Shown here piece after piece: positions 21,001 through 31,507 of a DNA stretch of 35,708 bases. Position numbers and translations under genes: made by a program. The notes under the pieces were generated by a model. That model saw only the letters and a program-made list of their open reading frames with translations, was not told the origin of the DNA and searched no databases. The DNA lies in assembly GCA_024195585.1 (NCBI GenBank), contig SWBL01000435.1:1-35708 (forward strand). The letters are read 5' to 3'. Numbering within the stretch: the first letter of the stretch is position 1; every line of letters begins with the position of its first letter. The DNA comes from Aureobasidium sp. EXF-3400 (taxonomy: Eukaryota; Ascomycota; Dothideomycetes; Dothideales; Saccotheciaceae).

Positions 21001-21531
21001 CTCAACAACTCAGAAAAGCCAAATGCGAAGTACATGTCGCAAATCATGGTGCGGATGCTCTGTTATTCTTGGAGAAGACGTCTTTTGCAAAAGATTGTGG
21101 GCCATTTGCAACACCGCTTTCGATTATTCTCATGGATCTCGAAATGCCAGGTAAGCCAACCCAGCTGGTAGTGTGGACTCAAAGATACTAAACCTTTCGC
21201 AGTGATGGACGGCTTGACATGCATACGAAGAATCAGAGACTGGCAAAAGCAAGGCAAACTCACGAAACCAGTGCCTGTGATAGCAGTAAGTTGGACCATG
21301 CCTTTCGATGTTCGCACGAATTGACACGTGCAATAGGTCACAGCAAATGCCCGCCACGAACAGATCACCATGGCACAAGAAGCAGGAATGGTAAGCCAAT
21401 CCATTTTGCAATGAGTAGCAGTGTGTGACGTGGACTAACATATACGATAGGACGACGTTGTTACGAAGCCTTTCAAGATTTCCGAACTGATACCCAAAAT
21501 GCATACACTGATAGAGAAGATTTCGACTTGA
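18006..21531 (+). CDS. Hybrid sensor histidine kinase (PAS-like, GAF-like, PAS, HisKA, HATPase, receiver)
   Basis: Eight exons: 18006-18379, 18433-19882, 19994-20219, 20270-20943, 20994-21150, 21203-21285, 21337-21390 and 21451-21531 (1032 aa). Residues 1-155 are a PAS-like module ([37 protein letters not shown]), about 165-400 a GAF-like region with an internal Ser/Arg-rich insert, and about 415-530 a second PAS ([17 protein letters not shown]). The H-box ([15 protein letters not shown]) carries His546. The ATPase has the N-box NLLGNAIKFT, G1 NDTGVGLT and G2 [11 protein letters not shown] Ser/Gln-rich linker leads to the receiver (from about 895): [12 protein letters not shown], phospho-acceptor Asp956 in [20 protein letters not shown] and VTKPFK. 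No membrane segment is evident, so it is probably cytosolic. The signal sensed is unknown. Output would normally pass through Ypd1 to Ssk1/Skn7-type regulators (family knowledge). Confidence 0.95.
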
Positions 21532-22128
21532 TGATTTAGCAACACAGCATATATACGAGAGTATACCAACGCCAATCTGTTTCTATACGACAACACCTTA
21601 CATACCACAAAAACGTCTGAGTAGGACGAGGCAAAATTGGATATTTCGCCCGGCCACGACTTGGTAGTCAATCGCATGCATTGTCGCGGTCTCGTGGACC
21701 AGAAGCGCCTTATTCATCGACGACAGTCTTGCGCGAGATTTCAGCATGTCCTCAAAGTGTACTTGCAACTCGAAGCAAGAGCCGCTTGATCCATACATCC
21801 TCAGTACCAGCATTGGAGTGGTTCTGACCAGAATAGGAAGTCGCACCTTCCCAGACGGCTGCTTCGGCAATTATGCCGAGCCAAGCACAAAAATCACACT
21901 GCAACTGTGCGGGCGATCACCAAGGATTGAGGCTCTTTCTTTGCCTATTTGGATGGATTTCATCAAGGACTAGTTGTACTGTGTTGGATAGGAAACCAAT
22001 AGGCAAACACAGGTATAGCCGGAGATAGCCTAAAATCCTAATTTCAGCCGCCATCTTCTGGTATCGTTTGCACTATCCTTTGACCCCCACCACTCACCCC
22101 GCATTTGAAGACTACCCATGTTATTGGT
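21532..22128. other. Intergenic region with one unconfirmed 75-codon ORF
   Basis: An ATG-started frame at 21746-21973 (+, 75 codons, Cys-rich start MSSKCTCNSK) overlaps a similar-sized minus-strand frame at 21870-21598. Neither resembles a known family, and neither has splice-compatible neighbours. I leave both uncalled. The rest is the histidine kinase 3' region and the start of the dioxygenase promoter. Confidence 0.45.
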
Positions 22129-22138
22129 ATATATAAAT
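22129..22138 (+). promoter_or_regulatory. TATA box of the dioxygenase gene
   Basis: An extended TATATATAAA lies about 80 nt before the ATG at 22216, with a pyrimidine-rich tract between them. The placement fits a core promoter. Confidence 0.6.
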
Positions 22139-22215
22139 GCTTTTGATCTGAAAGAAGGTGTTTCGATTACTCTTTTCTACAGATAACTTGATTTTGCTAC
22201 CGCATTCGGCACAAG

Positions 22216-23496
22216 ATGATTTCAGCAATGCCGCCGGATTACAGCTTGAGCGAAGAGCAAAAACAACATTTCCTCGAGCACGGCTTCATAAAACTCGAAG
22301 ATTGCTTTTCACCAGAAGATGAATTGTGTAAAGGGCTTATGGATCGTGTGTGGGAACGACTAGACATGGATCCCAACAACAAGGAAACCTGGAATCCGTG
22401 GCGAGGTAAAGTTTTTGCACACATTTTATATCTTTTGTTATCCTATCCCCTTTATGACCTGTTAATATCTCGGTGCCAATCTTGTAAGTGTGGAAGTGGA
22501 GGATTTTCGCTGATTTGAGTTTGGTGTTGGCAGTGCATCTTCCTCGTTATCACGATGCTATCCCTATGCGCGAGTTTTGTCCCAAAGCCTGGGCTGCAAT
22601 CTGCGAGCTCTGTGGTGGTGAAGACCGCATCGACACTGGTACTTCCTCGACCCCTGGCCTCGACTCTTGCAGCCAAGACATAGCACTTTCGGTAATCAAC
22701 GACGGGTTTATCGTAAACGTAGGCAGCAGCAGTGACTCAGCAGCCTGGAAAGCCGCCGCCCAAGAGGGCTTTCCCTCTGGTGTTGACAACTTGACACCCT
22801 CGCAGCAAAAATTGCTAGATCCACATCAGAGGGATAATTGGCATGTGGACGGCGACTTTTTTCGTCATTTCTTGGATAGCAAGGAACAGGCTTTGTTGCC
22901 TATTGTGCTGTTCAAGGATATCAAGGTGGGAGGGGGAGGCACGATGATTTGTCCTGACGCTATACCTACAATGGCTAGACATTTAGCTGCTCATCCTGAG
23001 GGCTTGATGCCTGACATGACTACCATCGAAAACAGAGCAGAGCCGTACAGAGATTTCGACCATGGGTTTTTCGATCAAGCCGTGAGTGCAATTCCAAAGG
23101 ATAAATTCAAGACTGCAACAGGCAAAGCGGGAGACATCTATCTCTTGCATCCTTTGATGGTGCATTCGGCAGCTCCCAACTATCTTAGAGGTATGTGGTT
23201 TTTGCTTTCCTCATCTGTCTTCCCACAACACAGCTTCTCTCTTCCTCAACTCTCTAACACTTCCTCCTTTTTCTTCCGCAGAACCCCGTTTCATCACCAA
23301 CCCACCAGTGGCCCTAAAACAACCTTTCAACTTTGACAGAACAGACGGCAATAGCGGTACCTACAGTCTCGTCGAGCAAAAGACTTTAAACGCTTTAGGT
23401 CAACCTCAAGGACTCAAAGGCTGGAAAATCACTACAGAGAGAAAATCTATCGTGCCGGAGAGAGTTAGAGAGCAAGCTCAGATGAAGAAGATCTGA
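22216..23496 (+). CDS. Phytanoyl-CoA dioxygenase-like Fe(II)/2-oxoglutarate oxygenase
   Basis: Exons 22216-22405, 22534-23190 and 23282-23496 encode 353 aa; introns are 128 and 91 nt. The start region (LSEEQKQHFLEHGFIKLEDCF) is typical of PhyH-family proteins, where a helix and first strand open the fold. The iron triad appears intact: His167 and Asp169 in NWHVDGDFF, and distal His274 in LMVHSAAPN. An Arg at 282 or 285 is a candidate 2-oxoglutarate ligand. The protein continues through FITNPPVAL to a basic C-terminus with no peroxisomal SKL-type signal. Two ATGs (22216 and 22228) could start it; the first is chosen. PhyH-like fungal proteins act on varied small molecules, so substrate is unknown. 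No biosynthetic cluster surrounds it. Confidence 0.88.
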
Positions 23497-24279
23497 GAAG
23501 ATGAAATGAGCAGATGGGGATTGGATGGATGGACGGGTCGGCGATGCTGCCTTTGCGGATGTCATGTACATACTAAGGTTTCACACAGCCGAAACTCACC
23601 TTTTGTATGATTTTCAAAAATCTGTCTGATGTTCCATGGGGGATCAATAGATTGCAAATGATCTAAACTGCACTTCATAAAGTTTGGTTGATGGTGAAAA
23701 AAACAGAGAGAGCAGTGTAAAGTGGTAGATTTGGTCCTTTTGTGCATTGCGCAAATCATAGACCAAAACAAGATAGCAGAAGCAAGCAAGTGGCGTGCAA
23801 AGCTTTTAGAAGCATCTGAATCCACTTGTTTGGCTGTGCAACGTCCCAAAGATTGGAAATATGCAAGTTTCGAACAAGATAGGGCAAGGGTTTGTCTATG
23901 CGAGATGCCTATCCAGAACGCAAACCCGAAGGGGGCGGTTGCATAACCATACTATTCGGCCTGTTCGGTCTGTTTGATACAATGTAATGATAATGATAGT
24001 GATTTCACATGCTTGTGATTGGCAGAGTGAAGATAACACTGCACTCCGCGGTGTTCGAGTATCGGAACAAAGAGATGGTAAAGGTATGTTTGACAGTATA
24101 CAAACCAGATGCACAGCCATCTCTGCCATGCTACCCGCTCTGCTTTTGCTGTGCACGCCTCACCAAACGGTGAGATCAAGGCAGCCGACAAACAATGGCA
24201 TAACTGTCCTTTTCATATGCTCGGCCTATAGAGGATATGACTCAACTGCAACAAGCATACCTCAGCCTCAAAAACCTCA
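23497..24279. other. Convergent intergenic region, dioxygenase and MCT1 3' ends
   Basis: Two genes end facing each other. The stretch is AT-rich around 23580-23720. Open frames exist on both strands (for example 23722-23946), but that one begins with a non-ATG codon and resembles nothing. No RNA gene or repeat was seen. Confidence 0.5.
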
Positions 24280-25440
24280 CTACTCCACATCCTCATCCAC
24301 AGCTTTATCGGTATCCTCCAACGCCTTCATAAACTCGTCGATTTCTTTGGGGTCTGTGAGTGCCAATACACCTCCTCCCTTGACGTCAATACCTTTCATG
24401 CCCACCTCTTTGCCTACAAGGTTTCTGCCTACTTTGCCTGGCCCGATGCCTATCCACCTCTTGACTTTTTCTTGTTGGTGCAAGTATACAATGCTCTGGT
24501 GCCACAGCACTGGTTCTGCAGCTGAGCGAGCAACAAGGTCAACAAGTTCTTCGGCAGAGGAAAAAGGTTTTGCTGTTACGTTGGAGATGCAAGGTAAGGT
24601 GGAGTCATCAAAAGTAACGGCATTAGGCTGTCGTAACAAGTTCTGCATGAGGTCGACAGTGGGTTGCATAAGGGGAGAATGGAAAGGAGAGTCTGCTTTT
24701 AGACGCACAGCTCTCGGGTCATGGCTGTCAAACTGGCTGATGTGTTTCAGCACCGTGTTGATATGCGCAATGTCTCCACTCAGCACAAACTGCGTCTTGG
24801 AATTGATGTTTGCGACATTGGCACGCAGGTCTGGGTTTTGCGAGAGATAACGCGTGATGGCATCAAGGGTTACATCGCGTTGATCAGGCTCGCAGACCAG
24901 CGCAATCATGCCCATTTCCGCTTGCGTAGAGGCAGAGCAACGAGCCATGACTTCTCCCCGTCGTCGCACCATCTTGAGCGCCGAAGTGAATTGTAGATTG
25001 CCTGCTGCAACCAGCGCTGCAAACTCGCCTAGACTGTGGCCAAGCGTCACGTCTACTGTTTCTTTTGTGTTGAAGCCAAAGTCTTTCTCCAGGACGCGCA
25101 GGATCAGGGTGGAGGTGGACATGATGGCGGGTTGGGCGTTCTGAGTGGCGGTGAGCTCGGCATTGGTGCCTGAGGTGATGAGAGACGTCAAGGAGGGAGA
25201 AATGGCGAGGGTATGGTCTATTTCTTCGAGGATGGGTTTGACGGTGGAGGGAAAGGCGGAGAGCCAGGGGTCTAGCATGCCGACGCGCTGGACGCCCTGG
25301 CCGGGGAAGAAGAGGGCGGTCTTGGGACGGGAGGGCCGTGATGCGTATGCCCTTGTTGATGCGTGTGTCGGTGTGTGCGTGCCTGATCTTGCACCTCTTG
25401 AAGCCTGGAAGAGGCGTCCTCCAGCTGGGACTCTCATCAT
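24280..25440 (-). CDS. MCT1: Malonyl-CoA:ACP S-malonyltransferase, mitochondrial
   Basis: A single exon of 386 aa. It loads malonyl groups onto mitochondrial acyl carrier protein for type II fatty acid synthesis, which supplies the lipoic acid precursor. Signatures: FFPGQGVQRVGML near residue 44, then TQNAQPAIMS, the nucleophile elbow GHSLGEFAALVAAG with Ser136, and the catalytic His254 in SPFHSPLM. The C-terminus carries WIGIGPGKVGRNLVGKE. Residues 1-40 are rich in Arg/Ser/Thr/Ala and lack acids (MMRVPAGGRLFQASRGARSG), ending in RAYAS, which is a convincing mitochondrial presequence. ATG 25440 is the first in frame, with a second Met right after. Being a stand-alone enzyme with a presequence argues against a polyketide synthase fragment. 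A long plus-strand open frame over this gene is antisense noise. Confidence 0.95.
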   Translation of the reverse strand: MMRVPAGGRLFQASRGARSGTHTPTHASTRAYASRPSRPKTALFFPGQGVQRVGMLDPWLSAFPSTVKPILEEIDHTLAISPSLTSLITSGTNAELTATQNAQPAIMSTSTLILRVLEKDFGFNTKETVDVTLGHSLGEFAALVAAGNLQFTSALKMVRRRGEVMARCSASTQAEMGMIALVCEPDQRDVTLDAITRYLSQNPDLRANVANINSKTQFVLSGDIAHINTVLKHISQFDSHDPRAVRLKADSPFHSPLMQPTVDLMQNLLRQPNAVTFDDSTLPCISNVTAKPFSSAEELVDLVARSAAEPVLWHQSIVYLHQQEKVKRWIGIGPGKVGRNLVGKEVGMKGIDVKGGGVLALTDPKEIDEFMKALEDTDKAVDEDVE

Positions 25441-25997
25441 GCTCGTCGTAGGCGCGCAGAAATTGTGTATGCTGCTCTGTTCAGGCGCATCTCCCTCCGG
25501 TGTGCATGTGGTTGGATGGGACACAAGTGATGACTTTGTCGATTATGTTGGTTGGACTCGAGATCTACATGTCGTCAAACCGGAAATAGCAGCTTCAACA
25601 AACAACCCTGATAAGCCGAGGTTACCATCATGGCGGCAGACGATCCATCGAGGGCGCGCATGTCCGCGGGTGCGAGAGCTTTCCCCACGTCTTCTTGATC
25701 ATGGCGTGAAGCGGCCACCTTCGGCTTTGCCAACTCGTGCACGAATATATACAACCCCAGACACCCTACCTAAGATCTCTAAGACTCTTTCGAGAGTCGT
25801 CGTAAGCACACAAGAACACAGCTAAGTCAAAGAGGTAGGTTGTGGCAGAAAAAGGCTTATCATAACATTTCGTTTCTAAAGAAAGTCCTGCAACCATCCA
25901 AGCAATGCTTGATGTGCAAGACAAGAGGTATCAAAAAGGGGAATCTTGTTTTTTGTTCGTAGCAACACAGGACACTAATGGCAGGGATGCAATGCAT
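25441..25997. other. Intergenic region between MCT1 promoter and NADP-GDH 3' end
   Basis: Both neighbours run leftward, so this contains the 3' region of the dehydrogenase and the promoter of MCT1. No clear TATA box. A frame continuing from 25145 across it on the plus strand is antisense to MCT1 and is not supported. Confidence 0.5.
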
Positions 25998-27501
<1,504 letters not shown>

Positions 27502-27598
27502 GATGTGTGATATGTGTGGAGAGGTGTGCTATGAAGGAGTGTAGGAGGGAGAAGATGAGAATGGAAGAAAAGTCAAGAATAAATCGAGGGCAAGGTCG

Positions 27599-27608
27599 GA
27601 TAGATAAA
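27599..27608 (-). promoter_or_regulatory. Candidate tandem GATA sites upstream of NADP-GDH
   Basis: The plus strand reads GGATAGATAA: two overlapping GATA cores, the second a perfect AGATAA, about 100 nt upstream of the gdhA ATG. AreA/NIT2-type factors prefer closely paired GATA motifs, and gdhA genes respond to nitrogen status (established for fungi). Assignment by position only. Confidence 0.4.
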
Positions 27609-28312
27609 GCAGAGCAGGCCCAGTAAGGATATGGGCGGCCGGCGAGGGTTGAGAAAAGTAATTGTGTACCGTCAAGTGCAGCCCCACGCAGCGCGACGGC
27701 GAAAAAGCATCACCGTGGACTGTGCGTCAGCATAGCAGAACCCTTGGAGACAGACGGAACTGCTCGCTCAAGACATGGAATCGCCACGGCTCTCGACCTC
27801 TCATTCGCGTTGGGCAACTGTCGTTCACATGGCTAGCGCTGTACAGGGTAAACTCTCAATCGCTTCGAGACTTGTCCGATGTCGGCTCACACTTGGAGGG
27901 GCAGTCGTGCCCGCCATATTTCCGAGGAAACTCGCACCACTCTCGTCACAACTGTGGGTTCCACTGCTATCTCAGTGGCTCGAAGGATTGCTCACGAGCA
28001 CAGACACTGTCACAAACAATAATTCCTGCTGGAAGACAAATTCAAGCTGTGTAACCTCTTGACTATCAAGGAATTGTTTATTCGGGCGAGATGCCTCGGC
28101 GGCGATCAACGGCACCTCGTCAACAGCCGGCTTTCTACCGCCGAAGCTTCCCCCACACTTTCGTGGATCTGACACGCGAGGATTCGCCGCATCTGCGGTT
28201 TGGCTTCGGCGCGCTGCGTAATTGAAATCGAGTAAAGCCTGCACCTCAACAACTGATAAGACCAAAAGGCATTCCAGATAGCAACACTCCGACAGCGGTG
28301 CGAGGCGGGGGT
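27609..28312. other. Intergenic region between NADP-GDH and the aldo/keto reductase
   Basis: It holds the distal gdhA promoter and the 3' region of the reductase. Open frames at 27775-28062 (+) and 28265-27972 (-) lack family resemblance, and the latter starts from a non-ATG codon. No gene was called. Confidence 0.5.
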
Positions 28313-29370
28313 TTACGGGGCATCTGTCGGATCCCAGTCTGGAGAAGACAATGCCAAGTTAGCGATTCTACCCCGGCAGATGACTCTTTTCCTCTTCAGT
28401 TCATCCTTACCTGTCACCAGATACTCGTCCAATCCATCCATCTTGGCCATGTCGCTCTCGCCAATCTCGAATCCTCCAATGTCGCCGTTTTGCACGATAC
28501 GCTCCTTCTTGACGCTCTTGGGCAGTGGCACGTAGCCATGCTGCACCGACCATCTCACCAGCAGTTGGCCTGGATTGCAATTATACTTCTTGCTGAGCTC
28601 GACAATCACGGGGTGCTTCATGCGTAGAGCGCGTGCCAAAGGAGCATACGCCTCGACCATAATGTCGTTCTTCTGGCAGAAAGAAGTGATGTCGGTGCGC
28701 GTGTTGAACGGGTGCACCTCGATCTGGTTGACGGCTGGAGGGATGCGTGGTTTGGAGTCAAGAAGCTCCTGCAGGTGCTGAACACCGTAGTTGCTGACGC
28801 CTCCAATCTTGACCTCACCATCCATAATGGCGTCTTCAACAGCGCGCCAACTCTCCAAACGGGCCTTCTTTCCTCCGTACGGGCTGTGCAAGAGAAAGAG
28901 GTCAATGTATCCCAGGCCACACTCTTGCACACTCTTCTTGATACTCTTTCTCGCTGTGTTGTAGTCACTGTTGCTTGCAAGCTTGGATGTGTAGTGGATA
29001 TCCTCGCGCTTGAGGTTTGCAATGTTGTTGGAAGACTTGAGAAAGTCTGTTATGGCGTTGCCGACCTCGCGTTCGTTGTGGTACATCTGAGCGCTGTCAA
29101 TAGCAAGGTATCCAGCCTGTTCGCATCATGATTGTCAGCCTCAGAGAATTGGCAGGAGCAGGTGATTGAAAGCGTCTACAGACCTCGAGTGCCCATCTTG
29201 TAGCTTTTGTCGTCTCATTGCCAGATGTCAAGTATACACCGAGGTGGATTTGCGGCATGGACAAGCCATTGTTAAGCTGCGACTCATTGTGAGCGCAAAT
29301 TTAAAGTGACGCAACGTCGGAAAGAACGTGCCTTGACGCGACTGGCGAGGTTGTACGTCTTTTGCGACAT
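28313..29370 (-). CDS. Aldo/keto reductase
   Basis: Exons on the minus strand are 29370-29332, 29276-29184, 29116-28411 and 28338-28313 (287 aa). Introns are 55 (GC-AG), 67 and 72 nt. This is a cytosolic NAD(P)H-dependent reductase of the AKR TIM-barrel family. The catalytic tetrad is intact: Asp51 and Tyr56 in [11 protein letters not shown], Lys89 in YTSKL and His121 in LLHSPYGG. Also seen: [43 protein letters not shown], and the C-terminal DWDPTDAP shared by many fungal relatives. That ending is made only if the last intron (donor 28410, acceptor 28339) is removed. The first intron uses a GC donor (AAG|GCACGT); phase and the conserved peptide [16 protein letters not shown] support it. The donor of intron 2 is GTCTGT. 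Substrate is unknown. Confidence 0.92.
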
Positions 29371-29464
29371 GATCTATATCTGTAGCTTGTTAATGCTTCT
29401 ATATCCGTTATACATAAGATACTGATCATACAATTGCTCGCTGACAAGCTGACAAGGGAGAAGG

Positions 29465-29471
29465 ATTTATA
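29465..29471 (-). promoter_or_regulatory. TATA box of the aldo/keto reductase
   Basis: TATAAAT on the minus strand lies 95 nt upstream of the ATG at 29370, a suitable distance for a fungal core promoter. Confidence 0.5.
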
Positions 29472-29558
29472 CAAGTAGGTATGTGAGAGACGGCATGACA
29501 ATGGTTTCCGTCAGATCTTCCATCGCTTTCGCATTGAGCACAGAGCCGCATGGTGACA

Positions 29559-29566
29559 TGACGTCT
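29559..29566. promoter_or_regulatory. Candidate bZIP (CRE-like) site
   Basis: TGACGTCT is one base from the CRE palindrome TGACGTCA and lies about 190 nt upstream of the aldo/keto reductase. Stress-type bZIP factors (AtfA) commonly drive reductase genes; the link here is inference. Confidence 0.3.
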
Positions 29567-29571
29567 TACAC

Positions 29572-30101
29572 TGAATGATGCGCGTCCGACGTTTCTGCAC
29601 ATTTCTCTCTTTTTTGTGCCTGAAGCACTCCGACATGGACGTTTATACAACTGGACGGTTGTTCTGACCAGCATCAATAGACTGCTGTTCTACCTGCCAT
29701 TCCAGTCACCGAGAGCCTCAAGATGAGTAATCCATGTAGGATCTCGTACTTTATGAATTGCAGCAAGCACTGGCCCGCCAAGGACGCCACTGAGATGCAT
29801 CTTCAGGGTCTCTTTCGCGAAGACCCTCGCAGGGCTCAATTCCACACAACAGCCGCGACTGAGTCCATCATCGTGCATATTAGATCTGATTTGGTCGCCT
29901 CCTTCTTCTCTGTCACGACATGGCGTGAGAAGTGTCTCTGCTGAAACAAAAAACTGACAATCAACCTCTTATCCGGAGAGACTGACTTTGACTACCAATA
30001 TCACGATACACCTTCGGCCCCCACTATCTACCAAACTCCGCTACCGTTGCTCCTCTGTGCCTTCGGTTCGCCCTAGTATCAACTTACCACAAAAGGATAT
30101 T
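29572..30101. other. Remainder of the divergent intergenic region
   Basis: The gap between the divergent aldo/keto reductase and the gene at 30182 is 811 nt. Apart from the separately listed motifs I see no gene. Short frames such as 29723-29944 show no family resemblance. Confidence 0.45.
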
Positions 30102-30114
30102 TATAATTATAAAG
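30102..30114 (+). promoter_or_regulatory. TATA-type core element for the gene at 30182
   Basis: TATAAT followed directly by TATAAAG lies 70-80 nt upstream of the first ATG. Confidence 0.5.
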
Positions 30115-30181
30115 ACCGAGCACTACCCGCAATTTTTTCCACACGTAAGTCTTCAATTCCGGCAAATATCTCATCTTCATT

Positions 30182-31036
30182 ATGCCCATGCACTTAATGG
30201 CAGACGACGAAACCATGTCTTACAACGGCAATTACAACAATCCGTCTTCGCGCGTCAATCAGCGAGATGCACCGCAGCAGCAGCAACAACCACAGCAGCC
30301 GGGAACCCAGCAGAACCGCCAGCCTCCTCAGGACCCACCGCTTACGACTTCACCAAACTTTGACATCCTGGATTGGCATCCAGCATATGAATCCTGCCAG
30401 CGTTACTTCCTTGATCACGCACAACATGAAGCTGGCACTCAGGCATTGTGCGCCTTGATCAACATTCGACTTCCTTATCAGTGGCCTCACAATCCTGTCA
30501 CATCCTCAAATCCACCCCTGGGTTCAGCTGGTAGCGGAGGTCAGTCTTTCAACTTCAATCAATGGTCACGACCAAGCTCTTCAGCCAACGGTCGTAGTCC
30601 ACAGCAACCTCCGGCTTTTGTATCTCTGGTTCCTTATATTCGACGTCTAGTCATCACTGGATTCGACAAGCCCGGAATCTTACATGGCTTTTTCGGCGAT
30701 GCGTACCAAGCCGGTATCACACCCATGCAGGACTGCGAACGTCGCAACTATCTCTTTGCTGCCAAGCACGGCGGTTGGCGAACCTGCAAGAAGCAGTACG
30801 ATATGAATCCCGAAGAAACGGTTCCTTTCTTGAAGCCGTTGCAGAGCATCCGTGACGAGGAATTGGAGGCTGCGGAGAAGAGTTGGAGTTCTTGGTTGGC
30901 CATGGAGGATTGGATGATCGGTCCTCGTGCGCCTGATGAGGAGGATGGACAAGACCAGTCAAGCCAGCGGTCGAGACCTTGGGAGCGTGCAGGAGGGATG
31001 GCGGGATACGATTCGGGACTGCCAGATGGCATCTGA
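30182..31036 (+). CDS. Conserved fungal protein of unknown function, Gln/Pro-rich N-terminus
   Basis: Single exon, 284 aa. Residues 1-60 are Gln/Pro/Asn-rich, with a run of five Gln. The rest looks folded and rich in aromatics: FDILDWHPAYESCQRYFLDH, TQALCALINIRLPYQWP, then after a Ser/Gly linker VPYIRRLVITGFDKPGILHG, MQDCERRNYLFAAKHGGW, CKKQYDMNPEE, and a Trp-rich acidic segment (KSWSSWLAMEDWMIGP). I recognise these blocks as conserved in filamentous ascomycetes but know no demonstrated function. From memory, some relatives carry the label 'Ilp is an apoptosis inhibitor', which I would not transfer. ATGs at 30182 and 30197 are both possible starts. No signal peptide or membrane segment is seen. 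Confidence 0.8.
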   Translation: MPMHLMADDETMSYNGNYNNPSSRVNQRDAPQQQQQPQQPGTQQNRQPPQDPPLTTSPNFDILDWHPAYESCQRYFLDHAQHEAGTQALCALINIRLPYQWPHNPVTSSNPPLGSAGSGGQSFNFNQWSRPSSSANGRSPQQPPAFVSLVPYIRRLVITGFDKPGILHGFFGDAYQAGITPMQDCERRNYLFAAKHGGWRTCKKQYDMNPEETVPFLKPLQSIRDEELEAAEKSWSSWLAMEDWMIGPRAPDEEDGQDQSSQRSRPWERAGGMAGYDSGLPDGI

Positions 31037-31507
31037 ATTTTGCACTGTGCTGCTTCTTACGTTTTTCCAGCGAAATACACTTGACATGCATTCATTACCA
31101 GCGGCGCGAACTTGTATCGAGTATCCCAGATTTCGGCGTTGTACATTTTCTTGCTTTGACTTTTACAGCACAGCAAGTTGCGCGACACGAGCTTACGCAA
31201 AGAAAGCTACAAAGTATCACATGCCGCACTTCACAACTCGATTGGACACGAATATCTTGCAACGAAGATTTTGATTTTTGATGTCTGTCAAGAAAATGAA
31301 AAGTGACTTCCTCTTTTGTTGATTGTCAAGGAAAGACCGTGCAGCGTGCCTGCCCTGCCAAGACAAGTTCACGAGCTTTCAAACTTCCGACGATCCATCG
31401 ATTTGATCTCATCAACATCACCACATAAACATTCATGATTGTCGCATTATAGTTATTTTTCATCCCGATAACCCTCTTAGGAGAGTGGAATCTCGGATAT
31501 CATCACA
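31037..31507. other. Intergenic region upstream of MED5
   Basis: It holds the 3' region of the preceding gene and the MED5 promoter; an AT-rich stretch occurs at about 31440-31460. No additional gene was seen. Confidence 0.5.

Noticed and set aside
21598..21973. Overlapping small frames on both strands downstream of the histidine kinase
   Set aside because: No family resemblance, mutually overlapping, and explainable as chance open frames; kept only as a note.
23987..25825. Long plus-strand open frames (287 and 226 codons) over MCT1
   Set aside because: They are exactly antisense to a gene with intact catalytic motifs and a mitochondrial leader, and their translations resemble nothing.
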